A stretch of DNA of 64,000 nt from Alcaligenaceae bacterium (GCA_013416455.1 JACCES010000001.1:310001-374000); one strand, 5' to 3'; shown: positions 16,682 to 26,518, counted from the stretch's first letter. Translations and numbers: made by a program. The notes: generated by a model not told the origin, from the sequence alone.

Positions 16682-17380
16682 ATGATTCTGCCAGACACCT
16701 GTATCGCGCCCAGCCTGCTTTCCGCCGATTTCGCCCGCCTGGGGGAAGAAGTCCGCAACGTCGTCGATGCGGGCGCGGACTGGATCCACTTCGATGTCAT
16801 GGACAATCATTATGTTCCCAATCTGACGATCGGGCCGATGGTCTGTGAAGCGATACGCCCCCACACGACAGCCCCCATCGACGTCCATCTCATGGTGGAA
16901 CCGGTGGATGCCATTATCCCGCAATTCGCCCAGGCCGGCGCCAACATCATCACCTTCCATCCCGAAGCCTCCCGCCACCCGGACCGTACGCTGGCGCTGA
17001 TCCGCGACCATGGCTGCCGGGCCGGCCTGGTGTTCAACCCCGCCACGCCCCTGCACTGGATGGACTACGTCATGGACAAACTCGACGTGGTGCTGCTGAT
17101 GTCGGTGAACCCCGGCTTCGGGGGCCAGCAATTCATCCCCGGCACGCTGCGGAAGCTGCGCGACGCCCGCCGCCGCATCGACGCCTGGACACAGGCCGGC
17201 GGCCAGCCCATCCGCCTGGAAATCGACGGCGGTGTGAAGGTGGACAACATCGGGGCCATTCATGCGGCGGGGGCCGATACCTTCGTGGCGGGATCGGCCA
17301 TCTTCGGGGCCGATGATTACAGGGCGGTGATCGATGCCATGCGCGGCGAGATCCTCAAAGCGCGCGGCCGGTCGGCTTGA
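16682..17380 (+). CDS. rpe: Ribulose-phosphate 3-epimerase
   Basis: A 232-residue TIM-barrel enzyme converting ribulose 5-phosphate to xylulose 5-phosphate in the pentose phosphate and Calvin pathways. Motifs are [17 protein letters not shown] (N-terminal), [17 protein letters not shown] (metal-binding His and catalytic Asp), [16 protein letters not shown] (phosphate loop) and EIDGGV (second catalytic Asp). Full length. First gene of rpe-gph-trp, a common beta- and gammaproteobacterial order. Confidence 0.95.
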   Translation: MILPDTCIAPSLLSADFARLGEEVRNVVDAGADWIHFDVMDNHYVPNLTIGPMVCEAIRPHTTAPIDVHLMVEPVDAIIPQFAQAGANIITFHPEASRHPDRTLALIRDHGCRAGLVFNPATPLHWMDYVMDKLDVVLLMSVNPGFGGQQFIPGTLRKLRDARRRIDAWTQAGGQPIRLEIDGGVKVDNIGAIHAAGADTFVAGSAIFGADDYRAVIDAMRGEILKARGRSA

Positions 17381-17387
17381 GCGGCTC

Positions 17388-18125
17388 ATGACAGCTGAAC
17401 CGGCTTTCCCGGCGCCCCCGTTCCAGGCCGTCCTGATCGACCTGGACGGCACCCTGCTGGACACCATTCCCGACCTCGCCGCCGCCGCCAATGCCATGTT
17501 GGCGGAACTCGGCGCGGCGCAACTGCCGCTGGCTGACATCGCCACCTTCGTGGGCAAGGGCACCGAAGTGCTGGTGCGCCGCTGCCTCACCGACGGGCGG
17601 CTGCCGGCCGACGACGCCGGCACGGCCCGGGCGCTGGCTGTCTTCAACCGGCACTACCATGCCGTCAATGGCCGCGCGGCGCGTCTCTACCCCGGTGTCC
17701 GGGAAGGGCTGCGGGCCTTCCGCGAGCAGGGCGCGCGGCTGGCGGTCGTCACCAACAAACCCACCGAGTTCACCCTTCCCCTGCTGGAAAGCAGCGGGCT
17801 GTCGGAATGGTTCAGCGTGGTGGTATGCGGCGACACCTGCCCGCGCAAGAAACCCGACCCTCTGCCCCTGCTGCATGCCTGCGGGCTCCTGGGCTGCCCG
17901 CCCGGACGCGCGCTGGCCATCGGCGATTCCATCAATGACGCCCTGGCCGCGCGCGCGGCGGGAATCACCGTGCTGGCCGTCCCTTACGGCTACAACGAGG
18001 GGCGCGATATACACAGCCTGGACATTGATGGTATAGTTTTCCGACTCGACGAAGCTGCGGCCTGGGCGCAAAGCCGGGCGCAGCTGGTCGATAACGCAAA
18101 AAACGCAAGCACAACCCAACAATGA
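17388..18125 (+). CDS. gph: Phosphoglycolate phosphatase
   Basis: A 245-residue HAD-family phosphatase that removes 2-phosphoglycolate. Motif I is LIDLDGTLLDT (nucleophile Asp near 18), motif II VVTNKP, motif III Lys in CPRKKPDP, motif IV AIGDSINDALAARAAG. Starts 7 nt after rpe (ATG 17388). Its stop TGA overlaps the start of the first Trp leader peptide (ATGA), so ribosomes ending on gph could feed the leader. Confidence 0.92.
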   Translation: MTAEPAFPAPPFQAVLIDLDGTLLDTIPDLAAAANAMLAELGAAQLPLADIATFVGKGTEVLVRRCLTDGRLPADDAGTARALAVFNRHYHAVNGRAARLYPGVREGLRAFREQGARLAVVTNKPTEFTLPLLESSGLSEWFSVVVCGDTCPRKKPDPLPLLHACGLLGCPPGRALAIGDSINDALAARAAGITVLAVPYGYNEGRDIHSLDIDGIVFRLDEAAAWAQSRAQLVDNAKNASTTQQ

Positions 18126-18199
18126 ATACTCCCCGCAACCCGTACATTGCCCCTGGTGCCTATTGGCGCTGGTGGCGTTTGTATCCCGGGTCGCGGTGA
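18122..18199 (+). CDS. trpL: trp operon leader peptide (for trpE)
   Basis: A 25-codon ORF with Trp codons at positions 15, 17 and 18 (AYWRWWRLY), directly before a terminator-like attenuator and trpE. Stalling at the WxWW codons when Trp-tRNA is short is the classic attenuation signal. Its ATG overlaps the gph stop. Confidence 0.9.
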   Translation: MNTPRNPYIAPGAYWRWWRLYPGSR

Positions 18200-18285
18200 A
18201 TCCAGCGGCGCCCGCGACCCCGTGTCGCGGCCTGCCGACAGACAGCTGAAACGCAGCCCGGTAAGCAGAATTGGCCGGGCTTTTT
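18188..18285 (+). terminator. Transcription attenuator of trpE
   Basis: The leader stop region GGGTCGCGG (18188-18196) can pair with CCGCGACCC a little downstream, which can in turn pair with GTCGCGG near 18225-18231: mutually exclusive hairpins. The terminator stem is AGCCCGG (18255-18261) with CCGGGCT (18275-18281) followed by TTTT. The arrangement fits leader-peptide-controlled attenuation. Confidence 0.8.
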
Positions 18286-18323
18286 CATTTCTGTCCCGGC
18301 CCCAATGAACACAAGAGGCCCTC

Positions 18324-19844
18324 ATGACGGAAATCGAATTCAACGCCCTGGCCGCCCAAGGCTACAACCGCATACCGCTGATCGCGGAAACCTACGCCGA
18401 CCTGGACACCCCCCTGGCCATCTACCTGAAGCTGGCCCACAGCGGGCCTGAAGGGGGCCGCAACAGCTGCCTGCTCGAATCCGTGGTGGACGGCGAGCGC
18501 TTCGGCCGTTATTCCTTCATCGGCCTGCCCGCCAAGACCGTGATCCGTTCCAGCGGCACGACCACCGAGGTGGTGCACAAAGGCCAGGTCATCGAAACCC
18601 ATGAAGGCGACCCGCTGGCCTTCATCGAAGACTACCAGCGCCGCTTCAAGGTGGCCCTGCGCCCGGGCATGCCGCGCTTCGCCGGCGGCCTCGCGGGCTA
18701 CTTCGGCTACGATACCGTGCGCCACATGGAGCCGCGCCTGGGGCCGGCGCTCAAGCCCTTCCCGGCGGGCCAGGAAGAAGGCACGCCGGACATCATGCTG
18801 CTGCAGATCGACGAACTGGTCATCGTCGACAACCTGGCCGGGCGCACCTATCTGCTGGTATACGCGGACCCCGCCGAACCCGAAGCCTACGCGCTGGCCA
18901 AGCGGCGCCAGAAGCAGCTGCGCGAAAAGCTGCGCACGCCGCTCACCATCCCCTACGCCTATGCCAGCATGCAGACCCAGGAACGCCGCGACTTCGCCAA
19001 GGAAGACTACATCGCCGCCGTGCTCAAGGCCAAGGAATACATCGCCGCCGGCGACCTCATGCAGGTACAGGTCGGGCAGGTGATCGCCAAGCCCTACCGG
19101 GATTCCCCGCTGTCCCTCTATCGTTCGCTGCGTTCGCTGAACCCCTCTCCCTACCTCTACTACTGGAACTTCGACAACTTCCACGTGGTCGGTTCGTCGC
19201 CGGAAATCCTGGTGCGCCAGGAAGTCGTCGAAAAAGAGCAAGAAACAAAGACGATGGTCACCATCCGCCCGCTGGCCGGCACCCGCAAGCGCGGCGCCAC
19301 GCCCGAGGAGGATCAGCGCCTGGCAAAGGAACTGTCGGCGGATCCCAAGGAACGCGCCGAACATGTCATGCTCATCGATCTGGCCCGCAACGACGTGGGC
19401 CGCATCGCCAAGACCGGCAGCGTGAAAGTCTCGGACACCATGAGCATCGAACGCTACTCCCATGTCATGCACCTGGTATCGAATGTGACGGGCGAACTGG
19501 AGGACGGTCTGAGCAACATGGACGTGCTGCGCGCCACTTTCCCGGCCGGCACCCTTACGGGCGCGCCAAAAGTGCGGGCCATGGAAATCATCGACGAACT
19601 CGAACCCGTGCGCCGCGGCATCTACGGCGGCGCGGCCGGCTACCTGAGCTATAGCGGCGCAATGGACGTCGCCATCGCCATCCGCACCGGGCTGATCAAG
19701 GACGGCATGCTGTATGTCCAGGCGGCGGCCGGGATCGTGGCCGACTCCGACCCCGAAAAAGAATGGCAGGAAACCGAAGCCAAGGCCCGCGCCGTCCTGC
19801 GGGCCGCCGAGCAGGTGCAGCACGGCCTGGATGAGCCCATCTGA
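18324..19844 (+). CDS. trpE: Anthranilate synthase component I
   Basis: A 506-residue chorismate-utilising enzyme that makes anthranilate with TrpG. The N-terminal region holds the Trp feedback motif LLES near residue 50; the C-terminal half has SPSPYLYYW-type core (LNPSPYLYYWNF), IRPLAGTRKRG, DLARNDVGR and PAGTLTGAPKVRAMEIIDELE-type chorismate-binding motifs. AGAGG precedes ATG 18324. Unusually trpG does not follow: a DUF4105 gene and an opposite-strand efflux gene come between, and trpGDC has a separate leader. Confidence 0.95.
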   Translation: MTEIEFNALAAQGYNRIPLIAETYADLDTPLAIYLKLAHSGPEGGRNSCLLESVVDGERFGRYSFIGLPAKTVIRSSGTTTEVVHKGQVIETHEGDPLAFIEDYQRRFKVALRPGMPRFAGGLAGYFGYDTVRHMEPRLGPALKPFPAGQEEGTPDIMLLQIDELVIVDNLAGRTYLLVYADPAEPEAYALAKRRQKQLREKLRTPLTIPYAYASMQTQERRDFAKEDYIAAVLKAKEYIAAGDLMQVQVGQVIAKPYRDSPLSLYRSLRSLNPSPYLYYWNFDNFHVVGSSPEILVRQEVVEKEQETKTMVTIRPLAGTRKRGATPEEDQRLAKELSADPKERAEHVMLIDLARNDVGRIAKTGSVKVSDTMSIERYSHVMHLVSNVTGELEDGLSNMDVLRATFPAGTLTGAPKVRAMEIIDELEPVRRGIYGGAAGYLSYSGAMDVAIAIRTGLIKDGMLYVQAAAGIVADSDPEKEWQETEAKARAVLRAAEQVQHGLDEPI

Positions 19845-19925
19845 GCCCGGGCGCCACGAATCTTGTGGCAAGCCCCCGGGCAGTGTAAGGTAGCCGGCTC
19901 GCGCTCCATTCCGGGCCGCCGCCCC

Positions 19926-20963
19926 ATGCATGCGATCCTGAGCTCCTTCCTGTGCCAGCTCATCCTCAGCCTGACGCTGCTGCTGTCGGGCGCCTGGGGT
20001 GCGCTGGCGCTGTACCACCAGGGCCCGTTCCAGTCCGCGCGCCCGATGGTCTGGCTAGTCTGTGCGGCATGGGCCGCCATGGCCATCGCCGCCGTCATAC
20101 TGACCTGGACCCGGCATGGCCCGCGTGCGCTTGCCGTCTACGCCCTGGCCTTTGCCGCGCTGTACGCCTGGTGGTCGATGATCCGGCCCTCCGATACACG
20201 CGACTGGGAACCCGAGGTGTCCCGGCACCTGAGCGCCGACATCGACGGCTCGATCGTGACCCTGCGCAATGTGCGCAACTTCGATTGGCGCGGCAATGCC
20301 GATTACACCGAACGCTGGGAAACCCGCCGCTACGATCTCGACGCGCTGCGCAGCGTCGATATGGCCCTGTCGTACTGGATGGGGCCGGCCATCGCGCATA
20401 CGCTCGTATCCTTTGGCTTCGACGACGGCCATGGCGGCACGGACCATCTGGTGTTCTCGATCGAGATCCGCAAAGAGCGCGGCGAAGCCTTTTCCACCCT
20501 GGGCGGCTTCTTCAAGCAGTTCGAACTCAGCCTGGTGGCGTCCGATGAGCGCGACGTGCTGCGGGTGCGCACCAACGCCCGCGGTGAAGACGTCTACCTC
20601 TATCGGGTCGCCATGGGAAGGGACGCGGCCCGCTCGCTGTTCCTGGCCTATATCGCCAAGTCGGAGGCCCTGGCCGCCCAGCCCCGCTTCTACCATACGG
20701 TCACGGCCAACTGCACCACCATCGTCTACGAAATGGCGCGCCGTATCGTACGGGGCCTGCCCATGGACTGGCGCCTGCTGGCATCGGGCCACTTGCCTGA
20801 ATACCTGGACCGGATCGGCGGCCTCGCCGGGCACGGCGACCTGGAAACCCTGCGAGCCGCCGGCCGGATCACCGAACGCGCCCAGCTCGCCGATCAGGAC
20901 CCGGAGTTTTCGCGGGCGATCCGGCGGGGCGTTCCCGGCATGGAAACGGAGGGCGGCCCTTGA
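19926..20963 (+). CDS. DUF4105 membrane protein
   Basis: A 345-residue protein with an N-terminal membrane region of three predicted helices (about 5-27, 38-58, 65-82) and a large outside domain of the DUF4105 family: LRNVRNFDWRG (about 117), FSIEIRKERGEAFSTLGG and YHTVTANCTTIVYEMAR, the last with a conserved Asn-Cys. These proteins are thought to act in the envelope, possibly as cysteine hydrolases; no activity is proven here. It follows trpE by 81 bp, with a GCCCGGG...CCCGGGC hairpin (19846-19883) between, and converges on the Bcr/CflA gene. Confidence 0.8.
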   Translation: MHAILSSFLCQLILSLTLLLSGAWGALALYHQGPFQSARPMVWLVCAAWAAMAIAAVILTWTRHGPRALAVYALAFAALYAWWSMIRPSDTRDWEPEVSRHLSADIDGSIVTLRNVRNFDWRGNADYTERWETRRYDLDALRSVDMALSYWMGPAIAHTLVSFGFDDGHGGTDHLVFSIEIRKERGEAFSTLGGFFKQFELSLVASDERDVLRVRTNARGEDVYLYRVAMGRDAARSLFLAYIAKSEALAAQPRFYHTVTANCTTIVYEMARRIVRGLPMDWRLLASGHLPEYLDRIGGLAGHGDLETLRAAGRITERAQLADQDPEFSRAIRRGVPGMETEGGP

Positions 20964-20975
20964 GAGGCCGGCGGC

Positions 20976-22202
20976 CTACTTCGACACGAGCCGCATGGTC
21001 AGCATGGCCATCACTGTACAGAGACCGGTCACCACGATCATGGGCCAGGCCGACGTGGCCACCAGCGCCCCCACGATGGGGGCCACCACCGCGCCAAAGC
21101 CGATCTGGATGCTGCCCGCCAGGCCCGAAGCCGCGCCCGCCACTTCAGGCTTGACGCTGACCGCGCCCGCGATACAGCTGGGCATCACCAGGCCGTTGCC
21201 CATGCCGAGGAACATGGTGGGCAGGAACAGGAAGGCCGGCTGCATATCATCCAGCGCATACAGGATGCCCGTAAGCAGCACTGCGGCGAAGGCCAGGCTG
21301 GCGCCCAGCCTGATCATCCGCTGCGGCCCCGTCTTGGCGACGAACCGGCTGGACAGGAAGTTGCCGATGATGTAGCCCACGGAAACGATCCCGAAGTACA
21401 TCCCGTATTCCACCGGGGTACGCCCCATCAGGTCGATCACGACATAGGCCGCCCCGCCCACGAAAGAGAAGAACGCCGACGAAGAAAAACCCGCTGTCAG
21501 GGCAAAGCCCCAGAACGCGGGGATGCGGAACAGTTTGCCGTAGCCATTGAGCAGGGGTTGCTGGCCCGCCTTATCGTCGCGCCAGGGGTTCGTTTCATGC
21601 AGCAGGATATACACCACCGCCAGCGTGCCCAGGCCGAAGCACGCAAGAAAGCCGAAAGACGCCCGCCAGCCGTGCAAGGCTTCGAGCAGGCCGCCGATGG
21701 TCGGGGCCACCATGGGCGCGACCGCCATCCCCATGGTCACATAGCCGATCATGCTCGTCGCCTGCGTGCGGTCGTACAAGTCTCGGACGATCGCCCGGCT
21801 CAGCGCAATGCCCGCGCACCCGCCCAGCGCCTGTATCACCCGGCCCACGTTCAGCACGCCGATATTGGGCGCCAGCATGCACACCAGGGAGCCGATCACG
21901 AACATGACCAGGCCGCCCAGCAACACCGGCCTGCGCCCATAGCGGTCGGACACCGGGCCGATGATCAACTGGCCCAGCGCCACCGCCGCCAGGTAGACCG
22001 ACAAGGTGAACTGCACCGCCGCGTAATCCACCCCCAGCGCCACCGTCATGCCCGGCATCGAAGGCAGGTACAGATTGATGCCCAGAGGGCTGACCGCCGC
22101 CACGGCGATCAGCATCAACAGAAAACGGGTCGACATGCCCGATGGCCTCGCCGCCGCGCCGGCACGGCCCGCGGAAGAGCCCTTGTGTTTCTTGTCGCCC
22201 AT
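20976..22202 (-). CDS. Bcr/CflA-family multidrug efflux transporter (MFS)
   Basis: A 408-residue 12-helix major-facilitator proton antiporter. The subfamily marks are INLYLPSMPGM in helix 1, GPVSDRYGRRPVLLGG (motif A, loop 2-3), and RVIQALGGCAGIALSRAIVRDLYD in helices 4-5, typical of Bcr/CflA pumps for bicyclomycin, chloramphenicol or sulfonamides; the substrate is not predictable. ATG 22202 is used; a longer frame runs into the trp leader region. Placed on the opposite strand between trpE and trpGDC, it splits the usual trp operon. Confidence 0.9.
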   Translation of the reverse strand: MGDKKHKGSSAGRAGAAARPSGMSTRFLLMLIAVAAVSPLGINLYLPSMPGMTVALGVDYAAVQFTLSVYLAAVALGQLIIGPVSDRYGRRPVLLGGLVMFVIGSLVCMLAPNIGVLNVGRVIQALGGCAGIALSRAIVRDLYDRTQATSMIGYVTMGMAVAPMVAPTIGGLLEALHGWRASFGFLACFGLGTLAVVYILLHETNPWRDDKAGQQPLLNGYGKLFRIPAFWGFALTAGFSSSAFFSFVGGAAYVVIDLMGRTPVEYGMYFGIVSVGYIIGNFLSSRFVAKTGPQRMIRLGASLAFAAVLLTGILYALDDMQPAFLFLPTMFLGMGNGLVMPSCIAGAVSVKPEVAGAASGLAGSIQIGFGAVVAPIVGALVATSAWPMIVVTGLCTVMAMLTMRLVSK

Positions 22203-22286
22203 GGAATCACCACAACATGCTGAATTGCCGATTCTAGGGCAGTTGCGTGGTTCGGGCCAATCGTACCAACCAAAAGCCAGAAGGTG

Positions 22287-22408
22287 TAGAATTAGAAAAA
22301 TGACCTCAGCATCTGCCTTTATCGCAACCCAGTGGTGGCGCTTCCAATAGGAAGCGGCATGCTGCTGCGGTGTCAAACCGCAACTTGCCGCCGTACCGGC
22401 AGGCAAGT
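22287..22408 (+). promoter_or_regulatory. Leader region of trpGDC with alternative hairpins
   Basis: TAGAAT (22287-22292) is a possible -10. Behind the leader peptide, TGCGGT/ACCGCA (22366-22382) and a long stem ACTTGCC-GCCG/CGGC-GGCAAGT (22383-22408) form two hairpins; GCGGCA at 22354-22359, next to the leader stop, can pair with TGCCGC at 22386-22391 and disrupt them. There is no U-run after the second hairpin, so control may act on translation or through Rho rather than intrinsic termination. Confidence 0.5.
22300..22350 (+). CDS. Second Trp leader peptide (for trpGDC)
   Basis: A 16-codon ORF with two adjacent Trp codons near its end (IATQWWRFQ then TAG), placed directly before alternative hairpins and upstream of trpG. 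The tandem Trp codons just before the stop are the hallmark of trp leader peptides. It gives trpGDC its own Trp sensing, separate from the trpE leader. Confidence 0.75.
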   Translation: MTSASAFIATQWWRFQ

Positions 22409-22459
22409 TCAGGTCAAGCATCCCTCCGGCACGGCGGCTCCCAATCAACGGAGACCCCG

Positions 22460-22594
22460 ATGTCCCTAGCTCGAATCCCCCGCATCACACACCCCGGCTT
22501 TGCGCTTCACCGCGTTGGCGCGTTCGTGCGCACGCATCCGGCGCCGCAAAGCTCCGCCATCGAACCATCCCAGATCCCGGAGTCCGCTCAATGA
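22460..22594 (+). CDS. 44-codon ORF overlapping the trpG start
   Basis: ATG 22460 follows CGGAGA at a good distance; the ORF ends at TGA 22592-22594, which overlaps the trpG ATG (ATGA). The peptide is rich in Pro, His and Arg ([18 protein letters not shown]...), with no family match recognised. It may be a small protein or a coupling ORF that controls access to trpG. Confidence 0.45.
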   Translation: MSLARIPRITHPGFALHRVGAFVRTHPAPQSSAIEPSQIPESAQ

Positions 22595-23163
22595 AGCTCT
22601 TCATGCTGGACAACTACGACTCCTTCACCTACAACCTCGTGCAGTATTTCGGGGAACTCGGCGAGGACGTCCACACCCATCGCAACGACCAGATCACGAT
22701 CGCCGAGATCGAAGCCCTGCGGCCGGACCGCATCTGCGTTTCGCCCGGCCCCTGCGCACCCGGGCAGGCCGGCATCTCCCTCGAAGTCATCCGCCACTTC
22801 GCGGGCAAAGTGCCCATCCTGGGGGTATGCCTGGGCCACCAGGCCATCGGCGAGGCTTTCGGCGGCGACGTCGTTCGCGCGCGCGAACTCATGCATGGCA
22901 AGGTATCCGACATCACGCATAGCGGCACCGACGTGTTCGCCGGCCTGCCATCGCCGTTCACAGTGACGCGCTATCATTCCCTGGCCGTCTCCCGCGATAC
23001 GCTGCCCGACTGCCTGGAAGTCACCGCCGAGACCGCCGACGGCGAGATCATGGGCCTGCGCCATACCTCACTGCCCGTCTACGGCGTACAGTTCCATCCC
23101 GAATCCATACTCAGCGAGCATGGCCACGCTCTGCTGAAGAACTTCCTGAATATCCAAGCCTGA
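22591..23163 (+). CDS. trpG: Anthranilate synthase glutamine amidotransferase subunit
   Basis: A 190-residue class I glutamine amidotransferase giving ammonia to TrpE; it often also serves PabA's role. The nucleophile is Cys80 in [15 protein letters not shown]; the other triad members are in [20 protein letters not shown] at 8-16 and [11 protein letters not shown] at 51-61 are typical. Start coupled to the upstream 44-codon ORF; trpD follows after 9 nt. Confidence 0.95.
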   Translation: MKLFMLDNYDSFTYNLVQYFGELGEDVHTHRNDQITIAEIEALRPDRICVSPGPCAPGQAGISLEVIRHFAGKVPILGVCLGHQAIGEAFGGDVVRARELMHGKVSDITHSGTDVFAGLPSPFTVTRYHSLAVSRDTLPDCLEVTAETADGEIMGLRHTSLPVYGVQFHPESILSEHGHALLKNFLNIQA

Positions 23164-23172
23164 AGACGAGCC

Positions 23173-24204
23173 ATGACCATTTCCACCTCCGAAGCACTGA
23201 CACGATGCATTGAACATCGTGAAATCTTCCACGACGAAATGCTGCACCTGATGCGGCTGCTGATGCGCGGCGAAGTGCCGGCGCCGACCGCCGCCGCGCT
23301 GCTCATCGGGCTGCGCGTGAAAAAGGAAACCATCGGTGAAATCACGGCGGCCGCCCAGGTCATGCGCGAATTCGCCCTGACCGTGCCCGTTCCAGACCCG
23401 CACGATCTGCTGGACATGTGCGGCACCGGCGGCGACGGCTCCAACACCTTCAATATTTCGACGGCGGCGATGTTCGTGGCCGCCGCCGCCGGCGTCAAGA
23501 TCGCCAAGCATGGCGGCCGCAGCGCCTCCTCATCGTCCGGCAGCGCCGATGTGCTGGAAGCCCTGGGCATCAACATCACGCTGTCGCCGGAACAGGTGGC
23601 CGAAAGCATCGAACGGACCGGCATCGGTTTCATGTTCGCCCCCGCCCACCACGGCGCCATGAAGAACATCGCAGCCGTGCGCAAGGAACTCGGCGTGCGC
23701 ACCATTTTCAACATACTGGGCCCGCTGACCAACCCCGCCAACGCCGCCAACCAGCTGATGGGCGTCTTCCACCCCGATCTCGTCGGCATACAGGTGCGCG
23801 TGCTCGAACGCCTGGGCGCCCGGCATGTGCTGATCGTGCACGGCAAGGACGGCATGGACGAAGGTTCGCTGGGCGCAGCCACCCTGGTGGGCGAGCTGAA
23901 GGATGGCGTCATCAGCGAATACGAAATCCACCCGGAAGATTTCGGCGTATCGATGGTGTCCAACCGGACCATCAAGGTCAACAACCGGGAAGAGTCCGCC
24001 GCCATGATCAAGGACGCCCTGGACAACGTCGACGGCCCCGCCCGTGATATCGTTGCCCTGAATGCCGGCCTGGCCATCTATACCGGAAACAAGGCGCCTT
24101 CCATCGAGGAAGGCCTGAAGACGGCCTATGAATGCCTGCGCAGCGGCGCCGCCCGCGCCAAGCTGGAGGAATTCCGCAGTTACACGGAAAAGGTATCCGC
24201 ATGA
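23173..24204 (+). CDS. trpD: Anthranilate phosphoribosyltransferase
   Basis: A 343-residue enzyme joining anthranilate to [22 protein letters not shown] (about 78-95) is the PRPP-binding GTGGD motif, [18 protein letters not shown] (about 112-129) and [10 protein letters not shown] (about 180) bind anthranilate, and [12 protein letters not shown] is close to the family's second metal site. ACGAGCC precedes ATG 23173. The stop overlaps the trpC start. Confidence 0.95.
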   Translation: MTISTSEALTRCIEHREIFHDEMLHLMRLLMRGEVPAPTAAALLIGLRVKKETIGEITAAAQVMREFALTVPVPDPHDLLDMCGTGGDGSNTFNISTAAMFVAAAAGVKIAKHGGRSASSSSGSADVLEALGINITLSPEQVAESIERTGIGFMFAPAHHGAMKNIAAVRKELGVRTIFNILGPLTNPANAANQLMGVFHPDLVGIQVRVLERLGARHVLIVHGKDGMDEGSLGAATLVGELKDGVISEYEIHPEDFGVSMVSNRTIKVNNREESAAMIKDALDNVDGPARDIVALNAGLAIYTGNKAPSIEEGLKTAYECLRSGAARAKLEEFRSYTEKVSA

Positions 24205-24995
24205 ACGACATTCTCGCCAAGATCCTGGAAACCAAGAAGGTCGAGGTCGCCACCGCCCGCCAGATGCGCAGCGAATCCGATCTTCTGCGCGAGGCCAAGA
24301 GCCGCAAGGATCTGCGCGGTTTCGCCCGGGCCATCGAAGACAGGATCGCCAAGGGCGCGCCCGGCATCATCGCCGAAGTGAAGAAGGCATCGCCTTCCAA
24401 GGGCGTGATCCGCGAAAACTTCAATCCCACCGAAATCGCCTCGTCCTATGCGGCGCATGGCGCCGCCTGCCTGTCCGTCCTGACCGACGTGCAGTATTTC
24501 CAGGGCTCCTACGATTATCTGCGCCAGGCCAGGGCGGCGTGCGCGCTGCCGGTGCTGCGCAAGGATTTCATGGTGGACCCCTACCAGATCATCCACGCCA
24601 GGGCGATCGGCGCCGACTGCGTGCTGCTCATCGTCGCGGCGCTCAGCCCGTCGCAGCTCAAGGAATTCGAATCCCTGGCCCGCGAACTGGGCATGGACGT
24701 CCTGGTCGAAGTGCACGACCGGGCCGAACTGGACATCGCGCTGGAACTCGAAACCACGCTGGTGGGCATCAACAACCGCAACCTGCGCACCTTCGAGACT
24801 TCGCTGCAGAACACGCTGGATCTGCTGCCGCTGATTCCCGATGGCAAGCGCGTCATCACCGAAAGCGGCATCCTGACACGTGAAGACGTCAAGCTCATGC
24901 GCGATCACGGCGTTCAGGCCTTCCTTGTCGGCGAAGCCTTCATGCGGGCACCAGAACCCGGCGCCGCCCTGCACGACCTGTTCTTTGCCGCATGA
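24201..24995 (+). CDS. trpC: Indole-3-glycerol phosphate synthase
   Basis: A 264-residue TIM barrel that cyclises CdRP to indoleglycerol phosphate. Motifs are [13 protein letters not shown] (catalytic Lys/Glu), [44 protein letters not shown] and ESGI. Stand-alone trpC without TrpF fusion. ATG 24201 overlaps the trpD stop, and its own stop overlaps the next gene (ATGA). Confidence 0.95.
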   Translation: MNDILAKILETKKVEVATARQMRSESDLLREAKSRKDLRGFARAIEDRIAKGAPGIIAEVKKASPSKGVIRENFNPTEIASSYAAHGAACLSVLTDVQYFQGSYDYLRQARAACALPVLRKDFMVDPYQIIHARAIGADCVLLIVAALSPSQLKEFESLARELGMDVLVEVHDRAELDIALELETTLVGINNRNLRTFETSLQNTLDLLPLIPDGKRVITESGILTREDVKLMRDHGVQAFLVGEAFMRAPEPGAALHDLFFAA

Positions 24996-26518
24996 GCGAC
25001 GGCGTGCCGGACACGATGCGCTTCGCCGAAGCCGAAAGCGACCCTTCCATCCCGAAGGACGACGCCAAGGCGCTGGTGAGCGAACTGCGCGCCGCGCTGC
25101 TCAAGGCCCAGTATGCCCGGCTCGAAAAAGCCGACCGCAGCCTGCTGATCATCGTGGCCGGCATCGACGGCGCCGGCAAGGGCGGCACCGTCAATCTGAT
25201 CAACGAATGGATGGACGCCCGCCACATCCGCACCATGGCCTTCGGTCCGCCTTCCAACGAAGAACGGCAATATCCCTTTCTGTGGCGCTATTGGCGCCGG
25301 CTTCCCGCGAAAGGGCGCACCGGCATCGTCTTCGGCTCGTGGTACGGCCCGCTGTTCGGCGCCCTTGCCCGGAAGAACCCGAAACGCGGCGAAGTGGAGC
25401 GTCTGGCGTCCTCGATATGCGACTTCGAGACACTGCTGACGCGCGACGGCGTGCAGGTCCTCAAGCTCTGGTATCACTTGTCGCGCGGCGCCCAGAAAAA
25501 GCGCACCTCCGAACTCCTGAGCGATCCGGAAACCTCATGGATGGTGCGCCCCGAAGACCGTCTCGTGGCGCAGAATTTCAAGCGCGTGCGCCAGGCGGCC
25601 GGCACCATGCTCACGCTCACCGATTCGGCGGCGGCGCCCTGGCATGTCATACCCAGCGCGGATGACCGCATGCGGGCCATTGCCACCGGCCACGCCATCC
25701 TTGCCGCCTTGCGCGAGCCGGCCGCCGGGGCCCGCCCCCCCGCCGGCGCGGCCGCATGGCGGTCTCCCGCGGCGGCGGCTCCCAACGATGGGGGCGTCAG
25801 GCAGCGGCGCCTCGCCCGGGTCGATTATTCGGCCAGCCTGGCCGAGAATGAATACGACGATCAACTGGCCCACCTGCGCGGCCGGCTGGCTCACCAGGTG
25901 CGCGGCAAGGCTTTCGGGAAACTGCCTGTGGTGCTGGTCTTCGAAGGCCATGACGCGGCCGGCAAGGGCAGCACGATACGGCGCATCACCCATGCCCTGG
26001 ACGCCCGGCAGTTCCGTGCCGTGCCCATCGGCTCGCCCAGCCCCGAAGAGCACGCGCGACCCTACCTCTGGCGCTTCTGGCGGGAACTGCCCGCGCCCGG
26101 CGAACTCACGATCTTCGACCGTTCCTGGTATGGCCGCGTGCTGGTCGAACGGGTCGAAGGATACGCGCGGCCCCATGAATGGCGCAGGGCCTACGACGAG
26201 ATCAACCAGTTCGAACGCCAACTGACCGAGAGCGGCATGCTCGTGCTCAAGTTCTGGCTCGCCATCACCAAGGACGTCCAGCTCGAACGCTTCCGCGAAC
26301 GCGAGCGCTCCCCCTTCAAATCGTTCAAGATCACGCCCGAAGACTGGCGCAACCGGGAAAAATGGGCGTCCTACACTGTCGCCGCCAATGATATGTTCGA
26401 CCTCACCGACACCACTTGCGCACCCTGGCATGTCGTATCGTCCAACGACAAGCGCCATGCCCGCGTGTCCGTCCTGGAAAAGATCGTGACGGCCATCGAC
26501 GCGAGGCTGCCGCAATGA
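24992..26518 (+). CDS. pap: Polyphosphate:AMP phosphotransferase (double PPK2 domain)
   Basis: A 508-residue protein with two PPK2 domains. The first (about 30-240) has Walker [10 protein letters not shown] and GSWYGPLF; the second (about 285-505) has [26 protein letters not shown] and the lid Arg-rich [14 protein letters not shown]. Two fused PPK2 domains are the mark of PAP enzymes, which make ADP from AMP using polyphosphate. In the first domain GSWYG replaces the usual FDRSWY, as expected for its inactive copy. A Pro/Ala-rich linker (about 245-275) joins them. Coupled to trpC by ATGA; a nucleotide-metabolism gene inside a trp operon has no obvious reason. Confidence 0.88.
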   Translation: MSDGVPDTMRFAEAESDPSIPKDDAKALVSELRAALLKAQYARLEKADRSLLIIVAGIDGAGKGGTVNLINEWMDARHIRTMAFGPPSNEERQYPFLWRYWRRLPAKGRTGIVFGSWYGPLFGALARKNPKRGEVERLASSICDFETLLTRDGVQVLKLWYHLSRGAQKKRTSELLSDPETSWMVRPEDRLVAQNFKRVRQAAGTMLTLTDSAAAPWHVIPSADDRMRAIATGHAILAALREPAAGARPPAGAAAWRSPAAAAPNDGGVRQRRLARVDYSASLAENEYDDQLAHLRGRLAHQVRGKAFGKLPVVLVFEGHDAAGKGSTIRRITHALDARQFRAVPIGSPSPEEHARPYLWRFWRELPAPGELTIFDRSWYGRVLVERVEGYARPHEWRRAYDEINQFERQLTESGMLVLKFWLAITKDVQLERFRERERSPFKSFKITPEDWRNREKWASYTVAANDMFDLTDTTCAPWHVVSSNDKRHARVSVLEKIVTAIDARLPQ

